Shown here piece by piece: positions 63,714 to 64,000 of a DNA stretch of 64,000 nucleotides. The first letter of the stretch is position 1; the number at the start of each line of letters is the position of its first letter. Position numbers and translations under genes: made by a program. This DNA is from Chytridium lagenaria (taxonomy: Eukaryota; Chytridiomycota; Chytridiomycetes; Chytridiales; Chytridiaceae). The stretch is taken from contig JAHLKC010000012.1 in the NCBI GenBank assembly GCA_025449115.1, forward strand, positions 372,001-436,000, read 5' to 3'. The notes beneath the pieces are model-generated. The model had not been told where the DNA came from. It saw only the letters and a program-made list of their open reading frames with translations, and did not search any database.

Positions 63714-64000
63714 TCACTTCTTCTTCTTGCCCTTGGCGGCAGCTGCAGGTGCCGAAGGCGCAGGAGCGGCCTTTACAGGTGCCGCCTCCACAATCGTACT
63801 ACTCATTTCCATCAGATCCTCCAAATCTCCAAATCGCTGCTGGAACTTAGACAGCTCCCCTGACTTATCAACCACCACGCTTGAAGGGTTCCAGAGGGCG
63901 TGGTTCCGTGTGTCCTTGGTCAATTGCATAAATGTCTTGGGGGATGTTGAGCGGAGTGTGAAGGTGGAGCCGTCAGAGAGAACAATGGTTTGGAGGAATG
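63714..64000 (-). CDS. Mitochondrial ribosomal protein bL31m (C-terminal part, cut by window edge)
   Basis: Large-subunit mitoribosomal protein of the bacterial L31 type. Visible residues run from IVLSDGSTFTLRSTSPKTFM through LTKDTRNHALWNPSSVVVDK then GELSKFQQRFGDLEDLM. The phrase LTKDTRNHALWNP is the family hallmark (TKDTRNHPLWNP in many fungi and in bacterial-type L31). The tail is Ala/Pro/Lys-rich (KAAPAPSAPAAAAKGKKKK) and longer than usual. Stop at 63714-63716; the N-terminus lies beyond base 64000. Confidence 0.85.
   Translation of the reverse strand, partial: FLQTIVLSDGSTFTLRSTSPKTFMQLTKDTRNHALWNPSSVVVDKSGELSKFQQRFGDLEDLMEMSSTIVEAAPVKAAPAPSAPAAAAKGKKKK

Overview
The window reads as a piece of a zoosporic (chytrid-like) fungal genome. 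Three things point there. Genes are broken by many short GT-AG introns, mostly about 45 to 70 bases. The gene set is fungal: neutral trehalase, a KAR2-type BiP with HDEL, MED13, and an ALG12 mannosyltransferase. There is also a ciliary gene, CFAP100, which only a flagellated organism needs. Kingdom and zoosporic lifestyle are inferred from gene content; I cannot name the species.

Layout. 0.4-3.0 kb: a CRAL-TRIO (SEC14-like) gene and the RPA32 subunit of replication protein A, in tandem on the minus strand. 4.5-6.2 kb: ALG12 (+). 7.5-9.0 kb: LST8, a WD40 subunit of the TOR complexes (+). 9.4-11.1 kb: a secreted M14 zinc carboxypeptidase (-). 12.9-16.2 kb: an intronless 1,107-codon gene with degenerate ankyrin-like repeats (-). 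16.6-22.3 kb: a non-LTR retrotransposon (LINE) on the minus strand, with a T-tract at its left end and a 10-bp target-site duplication. It sits in a tRNA-like sequence next to a 77-bp tandem repeat. 23.3-27.5 kb: neutral trehalase (-), with an unusual long C-terminal tail. 28.0-29.4 kb: LAMTOR3 (Ragulator) and RPA12 (RNA polymerase I), both (+) and made of small exons. 29.8-32.0 kb: CFAP100 (+). 32.3-33.8 kb: a NUDT12-type NAD(H) pyrophosphatase (-). 35.1-38.4 kb: gamma-tubulin complex protein 3 (+). 38.5-39.1 kb: a DIPP-type Nudix hydrolase (-). 39.5-43.4 kb: two neighbouring SAP-domain genes, one SAP-SAM and one SAP plus F-box-like (+). 43.9-45.3 kb: a ZC3HC1/Rsm1-type zinc-finger gene (-). 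46.1-51.1 kb: two tandem BiP (ER Hsp70) genes (+). 52.4-53.1 kb: a secreted, probably GPI-anchored three-Kazal protein (+). 53.6-54.8 kb: a LETM1-domain protein (-). 55.1-55.6 kb: prefoldin subunit 1 (-). 57.2-62.9 kb: MED13 (-). 63.7-64.0 kb: the 3' end of mitochondrial ribosomal protein bL31m (-).

Most genes are single-copy housekeeping functions with no operon-like logic. Thematic links are loose. LST8 and LAMTOR3 both serve TOR signalling. ALG12 and the two BiPs serve ER glycoprotein folding. CFAP100 and GCP3 serve the microtubule cytoskeleton.

An important caveat: many conserved, probably essential genes (ALG12, LST8, SEC14-like, CFAP100, GCP3, NUDT12-like, PFD1, MED13, trehalase, both BiPs) carry isolated one-base frame breaks inside otherwise well-conserved protein, mostly single-base losses and often in short homopolymers. 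This looks like consensus sequencing error rather than gene death. RPA2, the carboxypeptidase, LAMTOR3, RPA12 and the 1,107-codon gene read clean. I did not find a convincing wholly new molecular system. The best leads are the LINE insertion into a tRNA-like target, the SAP-SAM / SAP-F-box pair, the trehalase tail, the triple-Kazal surface protein and the uneven BiP tandem pair.
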